This document shows positions 38,660 to 50,800 of a DNA stretch of 64,000 nucleotides, piece after piece (position 1 is the first letter of the stretch; the number at the start of each line of letters is the position of its first letter). Made by a program: the position numbers and the translations under genes. The DNA comes from Auanema rhodensis (taxonomy: Eukaryota; Nematoda; Chromadorea; Rhabditida; Rhabditidae): positions 1,426,001 to 1,490,000 of the forward strand of contig OZ059895.1 in NCBI GenBank assembly GCA_964057225.1, in the 5' to 3' direction. Below the pieces are notes generated by a model. It saw only the letters and a list, made by a program, of their open reading frames with translations, did not search any database and was not told the DNA's origin.

Positions 38660-40082
38660 AATTTTTGTATCAAGCGTTTCTCAATGTAGTATAGTGCATT
38701 CGATGCGGATTTTTAAGCTGCGTCGATCTGTGTTATCAGATTTGCGCTAGCTTAAAAATGCACCGAGATATCAACTTTTATAAGTTCACACTTATATCCT
38801 CGATTTTCACCCTGAAGAATTAATTTTTTCGTTGAATAACATTGTCCATCGTCTTTGCCTTAAAAAATGAAATCTAAAAACATCTTTTTTTTGCTAAATT
38901 ATTTTGAAATTTTTCGAAAAAATTTTTGTCAAAATGTTTTTGGAAGCAATGTTGAGTGTACATGGAAACTCAACATACACTAATGCATCATTTTTCAAAC
39001 GATTATAACTAATTTTTGTATCAAGCGTTTCTCAATGTAGTATAGTGCATTCGATGCGGATTTTTAAGCTGCGTCGATCTGTGTTATCAGATTTGCGCTA
39101 GCTTAAAAATGCACCGAGATATCAACTTTTATAAGTTCACACTTATATCCTCGATTTTCACCCTGAAGAATTAATTTTTTCGTTGAATAACATTGTCCAT
39201 CGTCTTTGCCTTGAAAAATGAAATCTAAAAACATCTACTTTTTGCTAAATTATTTTGAAATTTTTCGAAAAAATTTTTGTCAAAATGTTTTTGGAAGCAA
39301 TGTTGAGTGTACATGGAAACTCAACATACACTAATGCATCATTTTTTAAACGATCATAACTAATTTTTGTATTGAGCGTTCTTCAATGTAGTATAGTGCA
39401 TTCGATGCGGATTTTCAAGCTGCGTCGATCTGTGTTATCAGATTTGCGCTAGCTTAAAAATGCACCGAGATATCAACTTTTATAAGTTCACACTTATATC
39501 CTCGATTTTCACCCTGAAGAATTAATTTTTTCGTTGAATAACATTGTCCATCGTCTTTGCCTTGAAAAATGAAATCTAAAAACATCTACTTTTTGCTAAA
39601 TTATTTTGAAATTTTTCGAAAAAATTTTTGTCAAAATGTTTTTGGAAGCAATGTTGAGTGTACATGGAAACTCAACATACACTAATGCATCATTTTTTAA
39701 ACGATCATAACTAATTTTTGTATTGAGCGTTCTTCAATGTAGTATAGTGCATTCGATGCGGATTTTCAAGCTGCGTCGATCTGTGTTATCAGATTTGCGC
39801 TAGCTTAAAAATGCACCGAGATATCAACTGATATAAGTTCACACATATATACCCGATTTTCACCCTGAAGAATTAATTTTTTCGTTGAATAACATTGTCC
39901 ATCGTCTTTGCCTTGAAAAAAGGAATCTAAAAACGTCTACTTTTTGCTAAATTATTTTGAAATTTTTCGAAAAAATTTTTGTCAAAATGTTTTTGGAAGC
40001 AATGTAGAGTGTACATGGAAACTCAACATACACTAATGCATCATTTTTCAAACGATCATAACTAATTTTTGTATCAATCGTT
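38660..40082 (+). repeat. Divergent monomers beside the inversion breakpoint
   Basis: Four monomers with local variants: CAACTTTTATAAG (38773, 39124, 39475) in place of CAACTGATATAAG, GAGCGTTCTTCAATG (39374, 39725), and ACATATATACCC near 39844. They form a short transition between the left subfamily (GTATTAAGCG) and the right one (GTATCAAGCG/GTATCACGCG). The last monomer is cut off within GTATCAATCGTT, where the inverted block begins. Confidence 0.75.
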
Positions 40083-42290
40083 AGTAGATGTTTTTAGATT
40101 CCTTTTTTCAAGGCAAAGACGATGGACAATGTTATTCAACGAAAAAATTATTTCTTCAGTGTGAAAATCGAGGATATAAGTGTGAACTTATATCAGTTGA
40201 TATCTCGGTGCATTTTTAAGCTAGCGCAAATCTGATAACACAGATCGACGCAGCTTAAAAATCCGGATCGAATGCACTATACTACATTAAGAAACGCTTG
40301 GTACAAAAATTAGTTATGATCGTTTGAAAAATGATGCATTAGTGTATGTTGAGTTTCCATGTACACTCAACATTGCTTCCAAAAACATTTTGACAAAAAT
40401 TTTTTCGAAAAATTTCAAAATAATTTAGCGAAAAGTAGATGTTTTAAGATTCCATTTTTCAAGGCAAAGACGATGGACAATGTTATTCAACGAAAAAATT
40501 AATTCTTCAGGGTGAAAATCGAGGATATAAGTGTGAACTTATATCAGTTGATATCTCGGTGCATTTTTAAGCTAGCGCAAATCTGATAACACAGATCGAC
40601 GCAGCTTAAAAATCCGGATCGAATGCACTATACTAAATTGAGAAACGCTTAATACAAAAATTAGTTATGATCGTTTGAAAAATGATGCATTAGTGTATGT
40701 TGAGTTTCCATGTACACTCAACATTGCTTCCAAAAACATTTTGACAAAAATTTTTTCGAAAAATTTCAAAATAATTTAGCAAAAAGTAGATGTTTTCAGA
40801 TTCCTTTTTTCAAGGCAAAGACGATGGACAATGTTATTCAACGAAAAAATTAATTCTTCAGGGTGAAAATCGAGGATATAAGTGTGAACTTATATCAGTT
40901 GATATCTCGGTGCATTTTTAAGCTAGCGCAAATCTGATAACACAGATCGACGCAGCTTAAAAATCCGCATCGAATGCACTATACTACATTGAGAAACGCT
41001 TAATACAAAAATTAGTTATGATCGTTTGAAAAATGATGCATTAGTGTATGTTGAGTTTCCATGTACACTCAACATTGCTTCCAAAAACATTTTGACAAAA
41101 AATTTTTCGAAAAATTTCAAAATAATTTAGCGAAAAGTAGATGTTTTTAGATCCCATTTTTCAAGGCAAAGACGATGGACAATGTTATTCAACGAAAAAA
41201 TTAATTCTTCAGGGTGAAAATCGAGGATATAAGTGTGAACTTATATCAGTTGATATCTCGGTGCATTTTTAAGCTAGCGCAAATCTGATAACACAGATCG
41301 ACGCAGCTTGAAAATCCGCATCGAATGCACTATACTACATTGAGAAACGCATAATACAAAAATTAGTTATGATCGTTTGAACAATGATGCATTAGTGTAT
41401 GTTGAGTTTCCATGTACACTCAACATTTCTTCCAAAAACCGTTTGACAAAAATTTTTTCGAAAAATTTCAAAATAATTTAGCAAAAAGTAAATGTTTTTA
41501 GATTCCTTTTTTCAAGGCAAAGACGATGGACAATGTTATTCAACGAAAAAATTAATTCTTCAGGGTGAAAATCGAGGATATAAGTAAGAACTTATATCAG
41601 TTGATATCTCGGTGCATTTTTAAGCTAGCGCAAATCTGATAACACAGATCGACGCAGCTTAAAAATCCGCATCGAATGCACTATACTACATTGAAAAACG
41701 CTTGATACAAAAATTAGTTATGATCGTTTGAAAAATGATGCATTAGTGTATGTTGAGTTTCCATGTACACTCAACATTGCTTCCAAAAACATTTTGACAA
41801 AAATTTTTTCGAAAAATTTCAAAATAATTTAGCGAAAAGTAGATGTTTTTAGATCCCATTTTTCAAGGCAAAGACGATGGACAATGTTATTCAACGAAAA
41901 AATTAATTCTTCAGGGTGAAAATCGAGGATATAAGTGTGAACTTATTGCAGTTGATATCTCGGTGCATTTTTAAGCTAGCGCAAATCTGATAACACAGAT
42001 CGACGCAGCTTAAAACTCCGCATCGAGTGCACTATACTACATTGAGAAACACTTGATACAAAAATGAGTTATGATCGTTTGAAAAATGATGCATTAGTGT
42101 ATGTTGAGTTTCCATGTACACTCAACATTGCTTCCAAAAACATTTTGACAAAAATTTTTTCGAAAAATTTCAAAATAATTTAGCAAAAAGTAGATGTTTT
42201 AAGATTCCATTTTTCAAGGCAAAGACGATGGACAATGTTATTCAACGAAAAAATTAATTCTTCAGGGTGAAAATCGAGGATATAAGTGTG

Positions 42291-44894
42291 TTGAGAAACG
42301 CGTGATACAAAAATTAGTTATGATCGTTTGAAAAATGATGCATTAGTGTATGTTGAGTTTCCATGTACACTCAACATTGCTTCCAAAAACATTTTGACAA
42401 AAATTTTTTCGAAAAATTTCAAAATAATTTAGCAAAAAGTAGATGTTTTTAGATTCCTTTTTTCAAGGCAAAGACGATGGACAATGTTATTCAACGAAAA
42501 AATTATTTCTTCAGGGTGAAAATCGAGGATATAAGTGTGAACTTATATCAGTTGATATCTCGGTGCATTTTTAAGCTAGCGCAAATCTGATAACACAGAT
42601 CGACGCAGCTTAAAAATCCGCATCGAATGCACTATACTACATTGAGAAACACTTGATACAAAAATTAGTTATGATCGTTTGAAAAATGATGCATTAGTGT
42701 ATGTTGAGTTTCCATGTACACTCAACATTGCTTCCAAAAACATTTTGACAAAAATTTTTTCGAAAAATTTCAAAATAATTTAGCAAAAAGTAGATGTTTT
42801 TAGATTCCTTTTTTCAAGGCAAAGACGATGGACAATGTTATTCAACGAAAAAATTATTTCTTCAGGGTGAAAATCGAGGATATAAGTGTGAACTTATATC
42901 AGTTGATATCTCGGTGCATTTTTAAGCTAGCGCAAATCTGATAACACAGATCGACGCAGCTTAAAACTCCGCATCGAATGCACTATACTACATTAAGAAA
43001 CGCTTGATACAAAAATTAGTTATGATCGTTTGAAAAATGATGCATTAGTGTATGTTGAGTTTCCATGTACACTCAACATTGCTTCCAAAAACATTTTGAC
43101 AAAAATTTTTTCGAAAAATTTCAAAATAATTTAGCGAAAAGTAGATGTTTTTAGATCCCATTTTTCAAGGCAAAGACGATGGACAATGTTATTCAACGAA
43201 AAAATTAATTCTTCAGGGTGAAAATCGAGGATATAAGTGTGAACTTATTGCAGTTGATATCTCGGTGCATTTTTAAGCTAGCGCAAATCTGATAACACAG
43301 ATCGACGCAGCTTAAAAATCCGCATCGAATGCACTATACTACATTGAGAAACACTTGATACAAAAATGAGTTATGATCGTTTGAAAAATGATGCATTAGT
43401 GTATGTTGAGTTTCCATGTACACTCAACATTGCTTCCAAAAACATTTTGACAAAAATTTTTTCGAAAAATTTCAAAATAATTTAGCAAAAAGTAGATGTT
43501 TTAAGATTCCATTTTTCAAGGCAAAGACGATGGACAATGTTATTCAACGAAAAAATTAATTCTTCAGGGTGAAAATCGAGGATATAAGTGTGTTGAGAAA
43601 CGCGTGATACAAAAATTAGTTATGATCGTTTGAAAAATGATGCATTAGTGTATGTTGAGTTTCCATGTACACTCAACATTGCTTCCAAAACATTTTGACA
43701 AAAATTTTTTCGAAAAATTTCAAAATAATTTAGCAAAAAGTAGATGTTTTTAGATTCCTTTTTTTCAAGGCAAAGACGATGGACAATGTTATTCAACGAA
43801 AAAATTATTTCTTCAGGGTGAAAATCGAGGATATAAGTGTGAACTTATATCAGTTGATATCTCGGTGCATTTTTAAGCTAGCGCAAATCTGATAACACAG
43901 ATCGACGCAGCTTAAAAATCCGCATCGAATGCACTATACTACATTGAGAAACACTTGATACAAAAATTAGTTATGATCGTTTGAAAAATGATGCATTAGT
44001 GTATGTTGAGTTTCCATGTACACTCAACATTGCTTCCAAAAACATTTTGACAAAAATTTTTTCGAAAAATTTCAAAATAATTTAGCAAAAAGTAGATGTT
44101 TTTAGATTCCTTTTTTCAAGGCAAAGACGATGGACAATGTTATTCAACGAAAAAATTATTTCTTCAGGGTGAAAATCGAGGATATAAGTGTGAACTTATA
44201 TCAGTTGATATCTCGGTGCATTTTTAAGCTAGCGCAAATCTGATAACACAGATCGACGCAGCTTAAAACTCCGCATCGAATGCACTATACTACATTAAGA
44301 AACGCTTGATACAAAAATTAGTTATGATCGTTTGAAAAATGATGCATTAGTGTATGTTGAGTTTCCATGTACACTCAACATTGCTTCCAAAAACATTTTG
44401 ACAAAAATTTTTTCGAAAAATTTCAAAATAATTTAGCAAAAAGTAGATGTTTTTAGATTCCATTTCTCAAGGCAAAGACGATAGACAATGTTATTCAACG
44501 AAAAAATTAATTCTTCAGGGTGAAAATCGAGGATATAAGTGTGAACTTATATCAGTTGATATCTCGGTGCATTTTTAAGCTAGCGCAAATCTGATAACAC
44601 AGATCGACGCAGCTTAAAAATCCGCATCGAATGCACTATACTACATTGAGAAACACTCGATACAAAAATTAGTTATGATCGTTTGAAAAATGATGCATTA
44701 GTGTATGTTGAGTTTCCATGTACACTCAACATTGCTTCCAAAAACATTTTGACAAAAATTTTTTCGAAAAATTTCAAAATAATTTAGCAAAAAGTAGATG
44801 TTTTAAGATTCCATTTTTCAAGGCAAAGACGATGGACAATGTTATTCAACGAAAAAAGTAATTCTTCAGGGTGAAAATCGAGGATATAAGTGTG
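42291..44894 (-). repeat. 4-mer higher-order repeat, 1302 bp, two copies
   Basis: Two successive blocks of three full monomers plus one 249-bp monomer: 42291-43592 and 43593-44894. They share the order of variants in their first part (ATTATTTCTTCAGG twice, then CTTAAAACTCCGC and TACATTAAGAAACG), then diverge in the third full monomer (AGCGAAAAGTAG with CTTATTGCAG in the first copy; ATTTCTCAAGGC and GACGATAGAC in the second). Parts of the same string recur near 46095-50150. Confidence 0.65.
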
Positions 44895-47800
44895 TTGAGA
44901 AACGCGTGATACAAAAATTAGTTATGATCGTTTGAAAAATGATGCATTAGTGTATGTTGAGTTTCCATGTACACTCAACATTGCTTCCAAAAACATTTTG
45001 ACAAAAATTTTTTCGAAAAATTTCAAAATAATTTAGCAAAAAGTAGATGTTTTTAGATTCCATTTCTCAAGGCAAAGACGATGGACAATGTTATTCAACG
45101 AAAAAATTAATTCTTCAGGGTGAAAATCGAGGATATAAGTGTGTTGAGAAACGCGTGATACAAAAATTAGTTATGATCGTTTGAAAAATGATGCATTAGT
45201 GTATGTTGAGTTTCCATGTACACTCAACATTGCTTCCAAAAACATTTTGACAAAAATTTTTTCGAAAAATTTCAAAATAATTTAGCAAAAAGTAGATGTT
45301 TTTAGATTCCATTTCTCAAGGCAAAGACGATAGACAATGTTATTCAACGAAAAAATTAATTCTTCAGGGTGAAAATCGAGGATATAAGTGTGAACTTATA
45401 TCAGTTGATATCTCGGTGCATTTTTAAGCTAGCGCAAATCTGATAACACAGATCGACGCAGCTTAAAAATCCGCATCGAATGCACTATACTACATTAAGA
45501 AGCGCTTGGTACAAAAATTAGTTATGATCGTTTGAAAAATGATGCATTAGTGTATGTTGAGTTTCCATGTACACTCAACATTGCTTCCAAAAACATTTTG
45601 ACAAAAATTTTTTCGAAAAATTTCAAAATAATTTAGCGAAAAGTAGATGTTTTTAGATCCCATTTTTCAAGGCAAAGACGATGGACAATGTTATTCAACG
45701 AAAAAATTAATTCTTCAGGGTGAAAATCGAGGATATAAGTGTGAACTTATTGCAGTTGATATCTCGGTGCATTTTTAAGCTAGCGCAAATCTGATAACAC
45801 AGATCGACGCAGCTTAAAAATCCGCATCGAATGCACTATACTACATTGAGAAACACTTGATACAAAAATGAGTTATGATCGTTTGAAAAATGATGCATTA
45901 GTGTATGTTGAGTTTCCATGTACACTCAACATTGCTTCCAAAAACATTTTGACAAAAATTTTTTCGAAAAATTTCAAAATAATTTAGCAAAAAGTAGATG
46001 TTTTAAGATTCCATTTTTCAAGGCAAAGACGATGGACAATGTTATTCAACGAAAAAATTAATTCTTCAGGGTGAAAATCGAGGATATAAGTGTGTTGAGA
46101 AACGCGTGATACAAAAATTAGTTATGATCGTTTGAAAAATGATGCATTAGTGTATGTTGAGTTTCCATGTACACTCAACATTGCTTCCAAAAACATTTTG
46201 ACAAAAATTTTTTCGAAAAATTTCAAAATAATTTAGCAAAAAGTAGATGTTTTTAGATTCCTTTTTTTCAAGGCAAAGACGATGGACAATGTTATTCAAC
46301 GAAAAAATTATTTCTTCAGGGTGAAAATCGAGGATATAAGTGTGAACTTATATCAGTTGATATCTCGGTGCATTTTTAAGCTAGCGCAAATCTGATAACA
46401 CAGATCGACGCAGCTTAAAAATCCGCATCGAATGCACTATACTACATTGAGAAACACTTGATACAAAAATTAGTTATGATCGTTTGAAAAATGATGCATT
46501 AGTGTATGTTGAGTTTCCATGTACACTCAACATTGCTTCCAAAAACATTTTGACAAAAATTTTTTCGAAAAATTTCAAAATAATTTAGCAAAAAGTAGAT
46601 GTTTTTAGATTCCTTTTTTCAAGGCAAAGACGATGGACAATGTTATTCAACGAAAAAATTATTTCTTCAGGGTGAAAATCGAGGATATAAGTGTGAACTT
46701 ATATCAGTTGATATCTCGGTGCATTTTTAAGCTAGCGCAAATCTGATAACACAGATCGACGCAGCTTAAAACTCCGCATCGAATGCACTATACTACATTA
46801 AGAAACGCTTGATACAAAAATTAGTTATGATCGTTTGAAAAATGATGCATTAGTGTATGTTGAGTTTCCATGTACACTCAACATTGCTTCCAAAAACATT
46901 TTGACAAAAATTTTTTCGAAAAATTTCAAAATAATTTAGCAAAAAGTAGATGTTTTAAGATTCCATTTTTCAAGGCAAAGACGATGGACAATGTTATTCA
47001 ACGAAAAAATTAATTCTTCAGGGTGAAAATCGAGGATATAAGTGTGTTGAGAAACGCGTGATACAAAAATTAGTTATGATCGTTTGAAAAATGATGCATT
47101 AGTGTATGTTGAGTTTCCATGTACACTCAACATTGCTTCCAAAAACATTTTGACAAAAATTTTTTCGAAAAATTTCAAAATAATTTAGCAAAAAGTAGAT
47201 GTTTTTAGATTCCTTTTTTTCAAGGCAAAGACGATGGACAATGTTATTCAACGAAAAAATTATTTCTTCAGGGTGAAAATCGAGGATATAAGTGTGAACT
47301 TATATCAGTTGATATCTCGGTGCATTTTTAAGCTAGCGCAAATCTGATAACACAGATCGACGCAGCTTAAAAATCCGCATCGAATGCACTATACTACATT
47401 GAGAAACACTTGATACAAAAATTAGTTATGATCGTTTGAAAAATGATGCATTAGTGTATGTTGAGTTTCCATGTACACTCAACATTGCTTCCAAAAACAT
47501 TTTGACAAAAATTTTTTCGAAAAATTTCAAAATAATTTAGCAAAAAGTAGATGTTTTTAGATTCCTTTTTTCAAGGCAAAGACGATGGACAATGTTATTC
47601 AACGAAAAAATTATTTCTTCAGGGTGAAAATCGAGGATATAAGTGTGAACTTATATCAGTTGATATCTCGGTGCATTTTTAAGCTAGCGCAAATCTGATA
47701 ACACAGATCGACGCAGCTTAAAACTCCGCATCGAATGCACTATACTACATTAAGAAACGCTTGATACAAAAATTAGTTATGATCGTTTGAAAAATGATGC

Positions 47801-50800
47801 ATTAGTGTATGTTGAGTTTCCATGTACACTCAACATTGCTTCCAAAAACATTTTGACAAAAATTTTTTCGAAAAATTTCAAAATAATTTAGCAAAAAGTA
47901 GATGTTTTTAGATTCCATTTCTCAAGGCAAAGACGATAGACAATGTTATTCAACGAAAAAATTAATTCTTCAGGGTGAAAATCGAGGATATAAGTGTGAA
48001 CTTATATCAGTTGATATCTCGGTGCATTTTTAAGCTAGCGCAAATCTGATAACACAGATCGACGCAGCTTAAAAATCCGCATCGAATGCACTATACTACA
48101 TTGAGAAACACTCGATACAAAAATTAGTTATGATCGTTTGAAAAATGATGCATTAGTGTATGTTGAGTTTCCATGTACACTCAACATTGCTTCCAAAAAC
48201 ATTTTGACAAAAATTTTTTCGAAAAATTTCAAAATAATTTAGCAAAAAGTAGATGTTTTAAGATTCCATTTTTCAAGGCAAAGACGATGGACAATGTTAT
48301 TCAACGAAAAAATTAATTCTTCAGGGTGAAAATCGAGGATATAAGTGTGTTGAGAAACGCGTGATACAAAAATTAGTTATGATCGTTTGAAAAATGATGC
48401 ATTAGTGTATGTTGAGTTTCCATGTACACTCAACATTGCTTCCAAAAACATTTTGACAAAAATTTTTTCGAAAAATTTCAAAATAATTTAGCAAAAAGTA
48501 GATGTTTTTAGATTCCATTTCTCAAGGCAAAGACGATGGACAATGTTATTCAACGAAAAAATTAATTCTTCAGGGTGAAAATCGAGGATATAAGTGTGTT
48601 GAGAAACGCGTGATACAAAAATTAGTTATGATCGTTTGAAAAATGATGCATTAGTGTATGTTGAGTTTCCATGTACACTCAACATTGCTTCCAAAAACAT
48701 TTTGACAAAAATTTTTTCGAAAAATTTCAAAATAATTTAGCAAAAAGTAGATGTTTTTAGATTCCATTTCTCAAGGCAAAGACGATAGACAATGTTATTC
48801 AACGAAAAAATTAATTCTTCAGGGTGAAAATCGAGGATATAAGTGTGAACTTATATCAGTTGATATCTCGGTGCATTTTTAAGCTAGCGCAAATCTGATA
48901 ACACAGATCGACGCAGCTTAAAAATCCGCATCGAATGCACTATACTACATTGAGAAACACTTGATACAAAAATGAGTTATGATCGTTTGAAAAATGATGC
49001 ATTAGTGTATGTTGAGTTTCCATGTACACTCAACATTGCTTCCAAAAACATTTTGACAAAAATTTTTTCGAAAAATTTCAAAATAATTTAGCAAAAAGTA
49101 GATGTTTTAAGATTCCATTTTTCAAGGCAAAGACGATGGACAATGTTATTCAACGAAAAAATTAATTCTTCAGGGTGAAAATCGAGGATATAAGTGTGTT
49201 GAGAAACGCGTGATACAAAAATTAGTTATGATCGTTTGAAAAATGATGCATTAGTGTATGTTGAGTTTCCATGTACACTCAACATTGCTTCCAAAAACAT
49301 TTTGACAAAAATTTTTTCGAAAAATTTCAAAATAATTTAGCAAAAAGTAGATGTTTTTAGATTCCTTTTTTCAAGGCAAAGACGATGGACAATGTTATTC
49401 AACGAAAAAATTATTTCTTCAGGGTGAAAATCGAGGATATAAGTGTGAACTTATATCAGTTGATATCTCGGTGCATTTTTAAGCTAGCGCAAATCTGATA
49501 ACACAGATCGACGCAGCTTAAAAATCCGCATCGAATGCACTATACTACATTGAGAAACACTTGATACAAAAATTAGTTATGATCGTTTGAAAAATGATGC
49601 ATTAGTGTATGTTGAGTTTCCATGTACACTCAACATTGCTTCCAAAAACATTTTGACAAAAATTTTTTCGAAAAATTTCAAAATAATTTAGCAAAAAGTA
49701 GATGTTTTTAGATTCCTTTTTTCAAGGCAAAGACGATGGACAATGTTATTCAACGAAAAAATTATTTCTTCAGGGTGAAAATCGAGGATATAAGTGTGAA
49801 CTTATATCAGTTGATATCTCGGTGCATTTTTAAGCTAGCGCAAATCTGATAACACAGATCGACGCAGCTTAAAACTCCGCATCGAATGCACTATACTACA
49901 TTAAGAAACGCTTGATACAAAAATTAGTTATGATCGTTTGAAAAATGATGCATTAGTGTATGTTGAGTTTCCATGTACACTCAACATTGCTTCCAAAAAC
50001 ATTTTGACAAAAATTTTTTCGAAAAATTTCAAAATAATTTAGCAAAAAGTAGATGTTTTTAGATTCCATTTCTCAAGGCAAAGACGATAGACAATGTTAT
50101 TCAACGAAAAAATTAATTCTTCAGGGTGAAAATCGAGGATATAAGTGTGTTGAGAAACGCGTGATACAAAAATTAGTTATGATCGTTTGAAAAATGATGC
50201 ATTAGTGTATGTTGAGTTTCCATGTACACTCAACATTGCTTCCAAAAACATTTTGACAAAAATTTTTTCGAAAAATTTCAAAATAATTTAGCAAAAAGTA
50301 GATGTTTTTAGATTCCTTTTTTCAAGGCAAAGACGATGGACAATGTTATTCAACGAAAAAATTATTTCTTCAGGGTGAAAATCGAGGATATAAGTGTGAA
50401 CTTATATCAGTTGATATCTCGGTGCATTTTTAAGCTAGCGCAAATCTGATAACACAGATCGACGCAGCTTAAAACTCCGCATCGAATGCACTATACTACA
50501 TTAAGAAACGCTTGATACAAAAATTAGTTATGATCGTTTGAAAAATGATGCATTAGTGTATGTTGAGTTTCCATGTACACTCAACATTGCTTCCAAAAAC
50601 ATTTTGACAAAAATTTTTTCGAAAAATTTCAAAATAATTTAGCAAAAAGTAGATGTTTTTAGATTCCATTTCTCAAGGCAAAGACGATAGACAATGTTAT
50701 TCAACGAAAAAATTAATTCTTCAGGGTGAAAATCGAGGATATAAGTGTGTTGAGAAACGCGTGATACAAAAATTAGTTATGATCGTTTGAAAAATGATGC

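Larger units (their letters stand above)
8652..40082 (+). repeat. 351-bp satellite array, forward block 2
   Basis: About 89-90 forward monomers. Unit starts by the CTGCGTCG motif include 8880, 9231, 9582, 9933, 10285 and 10636: spacing is 351 bp except for 1-base slips in A-runs (extra A near 10081, 25871, 26581, 31141; one A fewer near 29440, 30845). Two monomer subtypes alternate. Type A has CTACTTTTTGCTAAATT. Type B, from about 15600 onward, has AAAAGAAATC and CTATTTGCCAAATT. Higher-order repeats are listed separately. From about 38500 the monomers take on variants typical of the blocks further right (CTTGAAAAATG, GTATCAAGCG). Confidence 0.97.
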
